Of a DNA stretch of 64,000 nt, positions 11,958-22,920 are shown piece by piece. Origin of the DNA: Coniella vitis. Its lineage: Eukaryota; Ascomycota; Sordariomycetes; Diaporthales; Schizoparmaceae. A model generated the notes under the pieces. That model was not told the origin of the DNA. It was given only the letters and a program-made list of their open reading frames with translations, and searched no databases. The stretch's first letter is position 1. Each line of letters begins with the position of its first letter. The position numbers and the translations under genes were made by a program. The stretch is from NCBI GenBank assembly GCA_011317545.1, contig WUJK01000003.1, positions 868,001-932,000 on the forward strand, written 5' to 3'.

Positions 11958-13716
11958 CTAGCCCATCATTGTAAAATCCCATTCTTGGAACAGCTGGCGG
12001 AACTTGGTAGTATCCTGTGTCTCTTCCTCTGGCGTCTGCGTGCATTCCTGCCAGATGGCTCGCTTTTCTAGGCCCAGCAACTTGGCCATGACCTTTCGCG
12101 GGTACTGCAGGTCAAAGCGAACAGTCTCGTCGAATCGCATGAGCAAGGACTTACTGACAAGCTTACCGCCGTCGCCGTCTGACTCGCCGTCCTCTTCGTG
12201 CCAGATCCAGACACGTACGTAATCACCTGGAACTTCATCACTGGTGCCGAAGTCTTTGACGGTTAAACCCGGTAGGTTCAGGTTCTCTGCTTCAACTTTG
12301 AAGGCAGCTTCGACCAAGCCCTTTTGGATAAGATCAGCCGGCACAGGCATGAATTGCCAGTGAGCATGAATATTGGCAGCGCGATTGATTTCCCAAAAGA
12401 CACTGCCCAGCTTGTGCTTAGATTTCTTTGACACAGCAGCCTGGAGTGCCTCCCTGAAGCGTGACATTTCCGCAAAGGTGCGATCAGCTGTTTCTTGACC
12501 TGCTGCAGCGCGGCTAATTGTAGGGACGTGCTCTTGAGGAACGATAATCATGTGGCACGGGCAGTCGATGCCGTATTCACTGAAAGTCGCCGACGTGGTC
12601 AAAGGCCCCTTGGCAGTAGCAAGGTATGTATCATCACCGATCGAGCACACCATATGATTTTCAGCATTTTGGCTCGCCAAACAGAAGAAACATTGGTCAG
12701 GTCCTGGCGGTGGCAGCCGCTGGCCGCGATTGCCCTTGCGTCGATGATGCGGCCGGTGACCCTCGTGGCTTCCATTTGAAAAGCGTGAGAAGCCTTCGTC
12801 TTCTGTGCGGGGGCGCTTCTTGGAAGGAGGATTGCGCGCTAGGAAAGGCGAAACGGTGCTGCCCTGTGGCAATAGGCCCGGGGATGAAGTAAGTGAGAAT
12901 GCGTACATGGCCTTCGCTTTCTGTACGTTGCCGAATGGAGCCAAGGAGATGAACCGTGTGACTAGGGGTTCTGACGATGCATCCTTAGGAGGGTGGAAGA
13001 AAGGCTCTCGCTCGTAGACAAAGGCGTCAGGCGATGGACAAAAGTGGTAACGAGGTTTGAGTGTGACGACCAGGTCTGCAATCGAATCACTCGTAACGAT
13101 GCTGGCACGGTCAAAGTTGTGCGCAGTAGACGAAGCGTTCCAGATTGAGGATGGCCACATGGTAGTCAAGAGAATATCGGCCGAGTTCGCGCCGCGCAGA
13201 GCTTTGACATCATCTTCAGTGTGAAAAGGCAGGTGCTGTTCCTTCGACTGGCCGCCTACTATTTCTGGATCCAGTATGCCACCAAGCGTTGCAATGCGCA
13301 CGCCTTCTGAAGTTTTTGTGATGCTTCGTTTGTTGAGATAATGTAGGTTAGGGCATATTTCGCCCTCTTCATTGACGATTTTCTCAACGATCTGCTGCGG
13401 CAACGGGTGCGTTCCGACGGTAAAATATGTGGTAACAGGCACTGTGATTTTGCCAGCAAGCAGGTCTGTCACGGCGTCATCGTCCTCGGATGAGAATAGG
13501 TTGCCGGCAACGATTGCGAAGGAGAAGTTATTCTTGGAGTGGAGGATGGTGAGCTTGCTGAAAGCCGACTGGAGCTGGCCGCTGACATTGCCCAAGACAA
13601 ATCTGAAGAACCATGGTCAGTTGAAGAAGGTACCGGCGGATGCAGAGAAGGGAAAGCACGAATACGAGGTGTGACAACAATAAGAAGGCATGCACTCACA
13701 TCTTTGGAGCTGACAT
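11958..13716 (-). CDS. drn1: Drn1 / CWF19L1-like lariat-debranching-associated protein
   Basis: Two exons: 13716-13700 (17 nt) and 13602-11958, giving 553 aa. The tiny first exon encodes MSAPK plus two bases of Ile, and splicing restores MSAPKIFVLGNVSGQLQ. This is the degenerate metallophosphoesterase N-terminus of the CWF19-like 1 / Drn1 family, which helps the Dbr1 lariat debranching enzyme and associates with post-splicing complexes. The middle has a basic, disordered linker (KKRPRTEDE, HRPHHRRKGNRG). The C-terminal half carries the two CwfJ domains. CwfJ_C_1 is seen as CFFCLASQNAENHMVCSIGD with a HIT-like CPCHMIIVPQEHVPT, and CwfJ_C_2 as the region from FWEINRAANIHAHWQFMPVP to the end. 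It is divergent with UTP20. The 17-nt first exon is supported by family similarity on both sides of the junction. Confidence 0.9.
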
Positions 13717-14067
13717 CGTGACTCGCTCAATCCAGTGTATTGTTCGGCTGGAAGTGTTGCTGGCGGTTGTAAAAGAAGGAAGCAACTTGCGGTCGCGCAC
13801 TGGTGGTTGTGTTGCAGAAGTAGAAGTACCATTTGCCAAGGTTTTGGGTACTTGCTCAGGTATTCGAGTACTTTCTTATCAAGGTTATCTTAGCGTGGGA
13901 CGAGCATGCCCCACTCTAAACTCATAATCCCTGTCCAAAAATTCCAGAGGCTCAAGTTCGCCCCGAGGGTTCTCTCCATACATTCAAACACAAAACCATA
14001 ACAACTTTGGGCGCAGGTTCAGGTGTGCACTCGGCGCCCGTCCGCCAATACCACCAACAACATCAAG
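13717..14067. promoter_or_regulatory. divergent promoter of Drn1 and UTP20
   Basis: Only 351 bp separate the two start codons, so the genes must share or abut promoters. Both products act on nuclear RNA (intron lariats; pre-rRNA), which would fit co-expression, but this is inference. No TATA box is evident. Confidence 0.5.
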
Positions 14068-17000
14068 ATGCCGGCCACCGTCGCCTCCGGGCGGATCGCG
14101 AAGGTCCGCAAGCACAAGAACACTACTCCACATCAAAAGAATCATCGATGGGAATCGTTCACGACCAAGATCTCCAAACTCAACTCCCTCGACCCTTTGC
14201 GCAAAGTGCGCCGACACGATCTCGACGAAGAAGACCTCTCCACAACCACCTCCTACTTTCGAAATGGCCTTACAAAATGGGCAGACCTCAACATATCAAA
14301 ACACTTTACCAACTTCAAGCGGGAGGTCATGCCCTTGTGCGAAACCCTGGCGCAGATTGTCCTTTACCAGGACAAGATTATGGATCTCCTCGCCACATAC
14401 ATTAGTGCACAGGACAAGGAGGCCCTCGAGCCTTTATTGGACCTCTTGACTGCCTTTGCGCACGATCTGGGCGTAAAATTTGAGAAATACTATCAGCGGA
14501 GCCTAGAACTACTCGTCGCCATAGCCCGGAAACCGCAAGAGGCAGACGTGATTGAGTGGACATTTGCAGCGCTTGCATGGTTGTTCAAATACTTGTCAAG
14601 ACTGTTAGTCCCAGATTTGCGGCCAACCTACGACATGCTGTCAGGCCTGCTAGGCAAGGCGAGACATCCATACCACATCAACAGATTCGCGGCTGAGGCC
14701 ATGAGCTTCTTGGTCAAGAAAGCCGCTGCACCATCGCACCGCGAGACTGCATTACCCAGAATAATAGAGCACATTCGAGACGATCTCAAGGACTTGGCAA
14801 GATCATTGGCACAGAAAGATGCGGCTGCTGATGGTGACATAGCTGCGCACGAACTCGAGGCCGCTTTTGGTTCCAAACAATTCCACACGTATCGAGAAGG
14901 TGTAATGATGATGGTTTCTGAAGCCATGAAGAGCTCCGGAACCACACTTCACTCGACAGCGCCTTTTATTTTCGAGTCGCTTATCAAACGCTTACCAGAT
15001 GACGACTTTCAGCCGGACGGCCCTCTGTACTGGACTACAACCTGCTGTGGCGTTCTGACGAACATCATCCATCATTCCACAGCTGAATCTTTCAAACCTC
15101 TTGTCGACCACCTTCTGGAGTTTATGCTTGGGACTGTCGATAGCCCGGAAGTTCAGCAAAGCCCACTCCGCCTTACATTGAGCTTCCGTCTATTTGGCGT
15201 GATGGCTGGTGTACGCAATGGGTCTCGTGTGAGTGAGTGGGGCAATCTCATGAGAGTTCTTTTAAAGTCTCTTGAGGCGCTTTCCAAATGGGGCAAAGAT
15301 ACTCTGCAGTCAACGGGCAACAGCCTCTGGGACGGCGTTATCGCGAACGCAGCAATTTGTTGGAGCCAGGCACCAATGGATGCTTTAATACCTTCTCTAA
15401 ATGAATTCAACAAAATCATGACAGGGGAGCATCTTATCAAGTGGTACATTCCATTCTGCGCTTATCTGGCAGAACTGAACTCGGCCAAGTTTCGAAGCTT
15501 GTTTCAGAAGCCCTTTCAAAAGTTCATCGCTGGCCACTGGTCTCAAGATGGAAACGAGGATCTCTTGTGCATCTTGCTCCCAAGGCTTGTGAAAACTGGT
15601 GCGCTGCCATCTGGCGACCAAAAAGAGGCGTGCCCTCTGCCGCAGTCATGGCAAGACCAGATCGTCAGCAGGTTCGAAGAACTGGGCAACACCCCTTTCC
15701 CTGAGCAAGGTTCGCATGGCAAGAATGCGGGTGTTTGGAGAGAAAAGTGTCTTCCAATGTACTCTGCGACCCTCCGAGTCCTGGAATCCACCAAAATCCA
15801 CCCGTCGACCAATGCCCGGATTGCCGATTTGTTACTCAAAAAGCTCAAGCTCGCATTACGACCATCTTCCTCGCTTGATACCGAAGAGACTCGTTTCATT
15901 GTTACCGAAGGTTTCCTTGCGTATCTGTGGATGAGTAAAGCTACGGGAAGTGTCGACAATTCGTTGCGGCCCCTACTACAAGCTGCTGCCCCGCGTTTCT
16001 CTCGTGACATTGGGTTCCTCGAGGCTTTGTTGGGTTATGAAGAACAATTGCAGCGCAACACGAAGGACAGGCGCAGTGAAAGTCCTGTCAAGGCCGATGA
16101 TACATTTGTCTCATCTCTGATCAATAACCTGGCCAGCTCATCAAAACCGCTGCGAATGGCTTCGCTTCGAATGTTTGAGGTCCTCAATTTCACCCCTGAC
16201 CAAGAGTCATCTTTGTCTACAATGATTCAGGTTGAGCAGTTGCCACTTGATCACCAAAGCCCTCGCGCCATTGCACTTCATTTGCGCCGTCTTGCGCAGT
16301 CCTATGAACACTTGGACAATGACTCATGGCTACGTCAAGCCATTCCAGCTTATCTCTTTGGGATGCTAACGATTTCCCTGGCTCCCGTATGGGATGATGC
16401 CGTTGAAGCCCTGAAACAGATTGCTCAGGTGAAGTCTGCTGAAGATCTCATCTTCAATCGCGCCTTTGAATGGCTCCAGGTGCCTTCACCCCGCTGGACA
16501 CCACCGCAAACACGGCCCGGGGATTTGAAGAACTATGCCGGATCCAATTTCGAATGCATGAACTTTTCAGAAATACAAACACAAGGTCTCGCGATCAAAG
16601 AGGCCCTGGAAGATGCGTCTGCTGTTCTCTTTGAAGAATTCGAGCAGCAACATAATGTAGTACCAGACAATGTTGCACAGGCGAGGAGCAAGGCGCTCAA
16701 GGTTCTTTCAGCCACCCCAGCATTGGCGGAGAAAAGGTCGAGAAAGTTTGTCCCATTTCTGCTCGCACTTGATGACGCGCACAGCGCGTCTCTTACGGAT
16801 GAAGATAGAGCTCAATGCCTACCTGAAGACGACTTTTGGTCCCTTCCAGACCGGAAGGCTTTGCTCGGTGTATTCGCCCAATTCGGCAACCCCAGAGTAC
16901 TTTACAAGAGCGCAGAGGTGTACGACACACTGCTTGGCTTCGTGGCCAACCGGGACATCGAAGTCCAGAAGGTAGCACTCAAGGGCGTCTTGACATGGAA

Positions 17001-20000
17001 ACAAGAAGGACTCAAGCCCTACAGGGAGAATCTGGAGTATCTCTTGGATGAGTCACGGTTCAAGAATGAGTTGACTGTGCTTTTGCAAGGTGAAAACACC
17101 ATACAGCCACAGCACCGAGCAGAGTTAATGCCGGTTCTTTTGCGAGTGCTTTACGGAAGGGCAACCTCGAAAAAGGGTGCTGCTAGCGGCCAAAACGGAC
17201 TTCATGCTACCAGACTTGCGATTATCAGAAATCTATCGGTCCAAGACATTGGTGGTTTTCTTGACATTGCATTTGGCAACCTTCGGGACATTAACATCAT
17301 TGATGCATCGGGTCTTCGGCAAGAGCTTTTGGAAGACGAAAAGGTTACTCCCCGTCAGCAAGTTGGTTTCCTCAACATGATCCACTCCATTATCAACGAG
17401 CTTGGAACAAGTGTTGAGCGCTACATGGACGCCCTGATCAACGCGGTACTCTATTGCTTGTTCTTTTCCTCACGCAAGTTGCGGCACACGGAGCAGTCAA
17501 GCGAAGCGGAAGATGACGAGAGCGTGGATGAGGACAAGTCTAGCAACGCCTCGTTGTACAAGGTGGCCCGGACCACAGCTCTCAAGAGTCTTTGTGCTTT
17601 AATCCGCAACAACCAAAACTTTGATTGGGCACCTTACCAAGAGTCTATCGTGGCGGAAATTGTGTCGCCTGTGGTCAGTCTGCCTGCGGAAGAGATGGCC
17701 CAAGGCATTTCGTGGACTTGGCGATTGCTTGAGACATGGTCGCTGTTGCCGCGCACGGCGGGTATTCTTGCAATTGATACCAATGTCATGCCCAAGATTG
17801 CGGATTGCATTGGCTTCGAAAAGAGCAAGACGGAGGTCAGGATTTTCGCCCTGAGCATTATCAAGAACCTTGTCAAGCTTGCACAGGCGCCTGAAACTGG
17901 GTCCGAGTTTGATGGTCTCGTCAAGGCAGAACTACTAGACCCCAATGCAGACAAGATCCTGAGCGAGATTGGCAGCTTTTTGCAGCATCGCAATGATGTT
18001 GAGAACAGGGTTTTGGAAGCGTGTGTTGAGACAGTTGTCGAACTGTCTTCTGTGGTGGATGGTTCGCGGAATGCACGGAACCTGGTCGATATCTCTGTAC
18101 ATCTTCTTAACCAGCCTGCTCGACGGGTCAGCCCTAAGGTCAAAGGCTCATTGCTGCTCGTCTTGGAACACTACATCACCCTGGACGATATTCACAGCGA
18201 TTCGAAGTTGAAGGATGGCGTCTACAAGACTTTGTCCTCCTTGTTCAGTTTCTTCAAGGACAAGGCGAACAGAGAGTCTCTGTCGAAGGTGCTTGTCGCA
18301 TTCGCGACGCGAGAGCCCGAGGTGGCAGAGGTTGCTCGACTGTCCGCAGATCTGAACTCTTATGTGGCGGAGAGACTGGACGAGCCTGACTATGACCGAC
18401 GATTGGCTGCATTCAACTCTATTTCCCAAAGACAGAGCTCCTTAACTCTCAATCAATGGCAGCCGTTGTTGCACAACATGGTATTCTACCTCAACCAGGA
18501 TGAAGAGTTTGGCATTCTGTCCTCCAACTCTGTTGATGGCCTATGCAAATTCCTCAATACTGTGGCTGAAGCTTGGGGCACGGAGTCACAGGCTGTTTTC
18601 GTGGATGTTCTGAGCGAAGTGATTATGCCAGCAATCTTTGCTGGTGTCAAGGAGCTTTCAGAAACTGTCCGGAGGGAAACTATACGACTTTTGGGTCATC
18701 TGGTCACCAAGCTCGGAGCCTGGACACCCATCGTCGATTTGACCGTTCTGACACCACCTGCAGACGAAGACTCTGGCAAAGCATTCTTTGCTAATATCCT
18801 CACGCCATCTGTGTCGAAACAGCTTCAAGCTGTCCAGTATCTTGCAGCAGTCAATGACCGCTCTGAATTGAGCAGCAAAAACATCGGCCACATCTTCCTT
18901 CCGCTGCTGGAGCACTTCATCTGGGGCCGTGCAGGTGGCGATGACCATGGCTTGGGCGCGCAGGCTGCTGCCACAATTGCCAGCCTTGCTACTTCACTGG
19001 AGTGGTCACAGTACAGGGCAATCTTGCGACGGTATATATCCTATCTAGTCTCGAAGCCTGAGTTGCACAAGCAGGTCATTCGTCTGCTTGACAAGGCTGT
19101 CGACTCACTTGTGCTGGCTGTTGACGCTGCTGAGCAATCGTCCATGGATGTCGACGCCGCCTCGGGCGTAGCGATCGTCTCCAAGCGTCGCCTCGCGCGA
19201 ACACTCCCTGCCAAGGAGAAGCTGGCCGATGAGTTCACAGCCTACTTCACCCCCGCATTGCTCGAGCATCTCCATGACAAGAACGAGGAGACTGTCAGTG
19301 CGCGAGTCCCGGTTGCTGTAATTTTGGTCAAGCTCTTGCGACTTTTGCCCGATCAGATTCTCAGCCAGCAGCTCCCTAGCGTCCTTACTGATATTTGCCA
19401 CATTCTTCGAAGCAAGGCTTGGGAGTCTCGTGAGATGTCACGGTCTACGCTTGCTAAGATTGCATGCATTTTGGGTGCCCCGTCGTTCGGTTTCATTCTT
19501 AAAGAGCTGCGTGGTGCTCTCAAGTCAGGCACCCAACTTCATGTTCTGTCTTACACCATGCACACCTTGTTACTGGCTGTGATACCAGAGTTTGAGCAAG
19601 GTGATCTTGACTACTGCTTGGAGTCTATGGTTGCGGTCATCATGGACGACGTCTTTGGCGTCGCTGGGCAGGAGAAGGATGCCGAAGGATACGTGAGTAA
19701 GATGAAGGAAGTTAAGAGCAGCAAGAGTCAGGACAGCATGGAACTCATTGCTTCAACCGCATCTATCACACAGCTTGTGGAACTTGTCAAGCCTCTACAG
19801 GCTCTCCTACTAGAGAAGCTTGATCTACGCATGGTGCGCAAAATTGATGAATTGCTCAACAGGATTGCATCCGGTCTGCAGAAGAATCCTGCTTCGGAGA
19901 GTAGAGACACTCTGATCTTCTGCTACGAGGTTGTGCAAGAAGTGTACAAAAGCCGAAAGCCTCAAGCGGAGACCAGGATTGATCCTCGGCTCAAGCGCTA

Positions 20001-22047
20001 CCTGATCCAGAGAGGAGCAAAGAGGGAAGACCGAGGCGCAGCAAGCAAGCATACCCACAAGCTCATGCGATTCGCTATTGATATACTCAGATCGGTGTTG
20101 CGGAAACACGAAAGTCTGCGCACCCCAGCCAACCTGAGCGGTTTCCTGCCCATCATTGGTGACGCAGTCGTTGCGGGCGAGGAAGAAGTCAAGATTGCCG
20201 CCTTCAAGTTATTGACAGTCTTGGTCCGAGTTCCTTCCAAGACAAATGAACTCAACGACCTGTTCAAGGTTGCCTCCAAGGATGCCATCAAGTGCATAGC
20301 GCAGGCAATCTCAACCACCACCGACCTTGCGCAGACGGCACTGAAACTCTTGGCCGCCATCCTCAGGGACCGTCGAGAAATTCTGGTCAAGGACACGGCC
20401 ATTGATACCCTCCTCGGCAAACTCAAGGATGATCTCACGGAGCCACTGTTCCGGCACGTCACGTTTAACTTCCTGCGCTCCGTTCTAGATCGCAAGATTG
20501 AGACTGCCGTTGTCTACGATACTCTCGACTACGTTGGCACAGTCATGATCACCAACGATGACAAGGACACCCGCGACCTGGCAAGAGGTGCCTTCTTCCA
20601 ATTCCTACGCGAGTATCCGCAAAAGAAGAGCAGATGGACCAAGCAGATCGAGTTTATCTTGGCAAATCTGAAATACCCTCGCGAAGGTGGTCGCTTGTCT
20701 GTCATGGAGATTGTGCATTTGCTTCTCATGAAGTCTGCAGACGACTTTGTCAAAGAGATTGCGGCGACGTGTTTCTTCCCGCTTGTCTTGTTGCTCGGTA
20801 ATGACGACAGCGAACGTTGCAAGCTTGCAGCTGGAGAACTCATCAAGGAAATTTTCCGCAAGTGCGACAAGGACCGATTGCACGAGTTTTTGGCGCGTCT
20901 GAGGTCATGGGTTGAACAAGATGGTAACCTAGCTGTTGTGAACCTGGCATTCAGGATCTTTGGGTACTACTTTGAAGCAAGAGAGCCTGTCGAGAAGGAC
21001 AAGATGGACCTAAAACTGCTCACCGGCAAGATCACCAGCGTCATGGAGGACCAGGACAATGCGGATTGGGAATTGCTCAATTCGGCTCTCAACTTGGTCC
21101 ACGTCCTGGTTGCCAAGCACCCGGCCAGGTTGCTTTCCAGCGACTCAGAGGACTTGTGGACTGGCGTCTTTGAGTGCATGTCCCATGAGCGACCAGCTGT
21201 CAAGCTCAACGCTGTCAAACTTCTCTCAAGGTACCTGACCGACTTTGCCGCCAACATGTCTGAGGTAATCAGAGGCCAGCCGGTTGTGGGCTCTCACGGG
21301 CAAGAACTTGGCCAAGACCAGATTGCACAGATTATCCGTCTCCTGCTTGGAACTTTGAGAGGTCTCGAGGTCGACGAGACACTGGCGCAAGAGAGTTACC
21401 CGATCCTAGTCTTCCTGGCACGCTTCCTAGCCGACACGACCACAGAAGAAGAGGATGATAGTGATGATTCTGACAATGAGGCCGACGATGACAACCAATT
21501 CTTCAAGGATGGGGACAGCGAAGACGTCAAGGAGACCAAATCCGCGTCCATGAGCACGCGCTACATCTTTTCCCGCCTTTCAGCCATCATTCGCCGCGAA
21601 GTTCCACCGCGCGCCCCGGCCCTCGTGTCCAAGGTCGCCGCGATCGAGGCACTCGATAGTCTGGTCGCTCAATCTGACGCCGTAGCCCTCACGGCATCTG
21701 CGCGTACCATTCTTAGACCCCTTCGCAACCTGACAGACCCGTACATTTCGGCTCCCTTCTCCACGGATGAGCTGTTCAAGACGCGCTACGAGACGCTCAA
21801 GACGAAAGCGCAGAATATCATGGATGTCATGCAGACAAAACTTGGAACCGCGGAGTACACCAAGCAGCTGCTGGCTGTGGGTGAGGATATTCGCGAGAGG
21901 AGGATGGCGAGATCGACCAAGCGCAAGGTGGACGCTGTGACGGCGCCTGAAAAGTGGGGACGCGAAAAGAAGAGGAAGATGGACAGGAAGAAGGACCGGA
22001 GAAAGGAGAGGGGATTGGAGCACAGAAGTGCTAGAAGGGGTTACTAG
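14068..22047 (+). CDS. utp20: U3 snoRNP / SSU-processome component Utp20
   Basis: A single uninterrupted frame of 2659 residues, close to the size of yeast and human UTP20 (about 2500-2800). Utp20 is an alpha-solenoid scaffold of the small-subunit processome in the nucleolus, needed for 18S rRNA maturation. The N-terminus MPATVASGRIAKVRKHK leads to the highly conserved HRWESFTTKISKLNSLDPL and KVRRHDL. HEAT-type helical repeats follow for nearly the whole length. Two acidic tracts are visible: SSEAEDDESVDEDKSS (about 1143-1160) and EEEDDSDDSDNEADDDN (about 2457-2478). The C-terminus is strongly basic (KRKVDA..., KWGREKKRKMDRKKDRRKE), a nucleolar-type signal. I chose the ATG at 14068 because it opens the conserved N-terminus; the frame is open 15 codons further upstream without an ATG. 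It converges on Zim17. Confidence 0.95.
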   Translation: MPATVASGRIAKVRKHKNTTPHQKNHRWESFTTKISKLNSLDPLRKVRRHDLDEEDLSTTTSYFRNGLTKWADLNISKHFTNFKREVMPLCETLAQIVLYQDKIMDLLATYISAQDKEALEPLLDLLTAFAHDLGVKFEKYYQRSLELLVAIARKPQEADVIEWTFAALAWLFKYLSRLLVPDLRPTYDMLSGLLGKARHPYHINRFAAEAMSFLVKKAAAPSHRETALPRIIEHIRDDLKDLARSLAQKDAAADGDIAAHELEAAFGSKQFHTYREGVMMMVSEAMKSSGTTLHSTAPFIFESLIKRLPDDDFQPDGPLYWTTTCCGVLTNIIHHSTAESFKPLVDHLLEFMLGTVDSPEVQQSPLRLTLSFRLFGVMAGVRNGSRVSEWGNLMRVLLKSLEALSKWGKDTLQSTGNSLWDGVIANAAICWSQAPMDALIPSLNEFNKIMTGEHLIKWYIPFCAYLAELNSAKFRSLFQKPFQKFIAGHWSQDGNEDLLCILLPRLVKTGALPSGDQKEACPLPQSWQDQIVSRFEELGNTPFPEQGSHGKNAGVWREKCLPMYSATLRVLESTKIHPSTNARIADLLLKKLKLALRPSSSLDTEETRFIVTEGFLAYLWMSKATGSVDNSLRPLLQAAAPRFSRDIGFLEALLGYEEQLQRNTKDRRSESPVKADDTFVSSLINNLASSSKPLRMASLRMFEVLNFTPDQESSLSTMIQVEQLPLDHQSPRAIALHLRRLAQSYEHLDNDSWLRQAIPAYLFGMLTISLAPVWDDAVEALKQIAQVKSAEDLIFNRAFEWLQVPSPRWTPPQTRPGDLKNYAGSNFECMNFSEIQTQGLAIKEALEDASAVLFEEFEQQHNVVPDNVAQARSKALKVLSATPALAEKRSRKFVPFLLALDDAHSASLTDEDRAQCLPEDDFWSLPDRKALLGVFAQFGNPRVLYKSAEVYDTLLGFVANRDIEVQKVALKGVLTWKQEGLKPYRENLEYLLDESRFKNELTVLLQGENTIQPQHRAELMPVLLRVLYGRATSKKGAASGQNGLHATRLAIIRNLSVQDIGGFLDIAFGNLRDINIIDASGLRQELLEDEKVTPRQQVGFLNMIHSIINELGTSVERYMDALINAVLYCLFFSSRKLRHTEQSSEAEDDESVDEDKSSNASLYKVARTTALKSLCALIRNNQNFDWAPYQESIVAEIVSPVVSLPAEEMAQGISWTWRLLETWSLLPRTAGILAIDTNVMPKIADCIGFEKSKTEVRIFALSIIKNLVKLAQAPETGSEFDGLVKAELLDPNADKILSEIGSFLQHRNDVENRVLEACVETVVELSSVVDGSRNARNLVDISVHLLNQPARRVSPKVKGSLLLVLEHYITLDDIHSDSKLKDGVYKTLSSLFSFFKDKANRESLSKVLVAFATREPEVAEVARLSADLNSYVAERLDEPDYDRRLAAFNSISQRQSSLTLNQWQPLLHNMVFYLNQDEEFGILSSNSVDGLCKFLNTVAEAWGTESQAVFVDVLSEVIMPAIFAGVKELSETVRRETIRLLGHLVTKLGAWTPIVDLTVLTPPADEDSGKAFFANILTPSVSKQLQAVQYLAAVNDRSELSSKNIGHIFLPLLEHFIWGRAGGDDHGLGAQAAATIASLATSLEWSQYRAILRRYISYLVSKPELHKQVIRLLDKAVDSLVLAVDAAEQSSMDVDAASGVAIVSKRRLARTLPAKEKLADEFTAYFTPALLEHLHDKNEETVSARVPVAVILVKLLRLLPDQILSQQLPSVLTDICHILRSKAWESREMSRSTLAKIACILGAPSFGFILKELRGALKSGTQLHVLSYTMHTLLLAVIPEFEQGDLDYCLESMVAVIMDDVFGVAGQEKDAEGYVSKMKEVKSSKSQDSMELIASTASITQLVELVKPLQALLLEKLDLRMVRKIDELLNRIASGLQKNPASESRDTLIFCYEVVQEVYKSRKPQAETRIDPRLKRYLIQRGAKREDRGAASKHTHKLMRFAIDILRSVLRKHESLRTPANLSGFLPIIGDAVVAGEEEVKIAAFKLLTVLVRVPSKTNELNDLFKVASKDAIKCIAQAISTTTDLAQTALKLLAAILRDRREILVKDTAIDTLLGKLKDDLTEPLFRHVTFNFLRSVLDRKIETAVVYDTLDYVGTVMITNDDKDTRDLARGAFFQFLREYPQKKSRWTKQIEFILANLKYPREGGRLSVMEIVHLLLMKSADDFVKEIAATCFFPLVLLLGNDDSERCKLAAGELIKEIFRKCDKDRLHEFLARLRSWVEQDGNLAVVNLAFRIFGYYFEAREPVEKDKMDLKLLTGKITSVMEDQDNADWELLNSALNLVHVLVAKHPARLLSSDSEDLWTGVFECMSHERPAVKLNAVKLLSRYLTDFAANMSEVIRGQPVVGSHGQELGQDQIAQIIRLLLGTLRGLEVDETLAQESYPILVFLARFLADTTTEEEDDSDDSDNEADDDNQFFKDGDSEDVKETKSASMSTRYIFSRLSAIIRREVPPRAPALVSKVAAIEALDSLVAQSDAVALTASARTILRPLRNLTDPYISAPFSTDELFKTRYETLKTKAQNIMDVMQTKLGTAEYTKQLLAVGEDIRERRMARSTKRKVDAVTAPEKWGREKKRKMDRKKDRRKERGLEHRSARRGY

Positions 22048-22302
22048 AGTGCTAGTTGTTATAGATACCACCGCCACTTGCTAGACTGGTACCAGGGACT
22101 TTGGAATGGTTTGGTTCTTGGCGTTCAAGTTTGGGATAATGTTGACTTTTGTTATTGAGATTGTACAGTGGCTTTTCTATATATTCCTTGGGTATTCCAA
22201 AACGCCAAAATATGCTTTTCATACTGATATACACGGCCTTGATTTGCTCATGCCCCCAAATGTTTGGCCTTGAGCTCAGTAGAGCTCATTAAACCCACGC
22301 GC

Positions 22303-22920
22303 TCATGCCTTTCCAAAGCTTGAGCCGGGTGCATCCTCACTGGGTACGTGTTCCTTGGGAGGCGCAGGTCTCGGATCTTTACCCTCACCAGTCCTCTCGT
22401 CCCTGCTTGTAGTTGTGCCGTCTTCCCAAAATTCCACGTCACCATCCTCGCCGAGTGTGCCGCGCTTGACGAGCTGTCCCCGTTCCTTCATCAGTTCCTC
22501 AACCGTGATCTTGCGGTTTCCAAAGATATTGAGGTGGTCGCTAATCACATGGCGGTTGCGGCAGGACGGGCAGGTAATCAGCACCGAGCCATGGTGGTAG
22601 CCCTGCTTCGAAATCGTGTGGGCTGATCGGCTGCCGCAAGGAACGCAGGTGAAGGTAAGTTCATAAGATGGCTGTTTAGGAGTATTGGGCTTGGGTAGAG
22701 CAGAGGAGGCTGCTGGGCGTGGTATCGAATGTGCGAAGCGGACGGATGTTCGTGCGATGGGTGCGAGGCGCGAGGCGCTTAGGGCTGTCGTGTTGGGTGC
22801 TTGGAAGGCGATTGCAAGCCTCGATACGTAGATGTTGTTGTGCTTGATGAAGCATCTGGGGTTTGGTCTTGCTCTGCTAGCCAAGGCGCGCATGCTCGAG
22901 AGATTGGTGTGGGATGCCAT
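22303..22920 (-). CDS. zim17: Zim17/Hep1 DNL-type zinc finger protein (mitochondrial Hsp70 escort)
   Basis: Intronless, 205 aa. The first 70 or so residues are rich in Arg, Ser and Ala with few acids (SSMRALASRARPNPRCF), a mitochondrial presequence. The DNL zinc-finger domain follows: YELTFTCVPCGSRSAHTISK, then ITCPSCRNRHVISDHLNIFG. The four zinc ligands are Cys 92, 95, 117 and 120. Members of this family (Zim17/Tim15/Hep1) keep the matrix Hsp70 soluble and support protein import and Fe/S cluster assembly. The C-terminal 50 residues are charged, disordered and specific to this lineage. The start is the first ATG after an in-frame run without an earlier ATG. It is divergent with cullin-3 and convergent with UTP20. 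Confidence 0.93.
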   Translation of the reverse strand: MASHTNLSSMRALASRARPNPRCFIKHNNIYVSRLAIAFQAPNTTALSASRLAPIARTSVRFAHSIPRPAASSALPKPNTPKQPSYELTFTCVPCGSRSAHTISKQGYHHGSVLITCPSCRNRHVISDHLNIFGNRKITVEELMKERGQLVKRGTLGEDGDVEFWEDGTTTSRDERTGEGKDPRPAPPKEHVPSEDAPGSSFGKA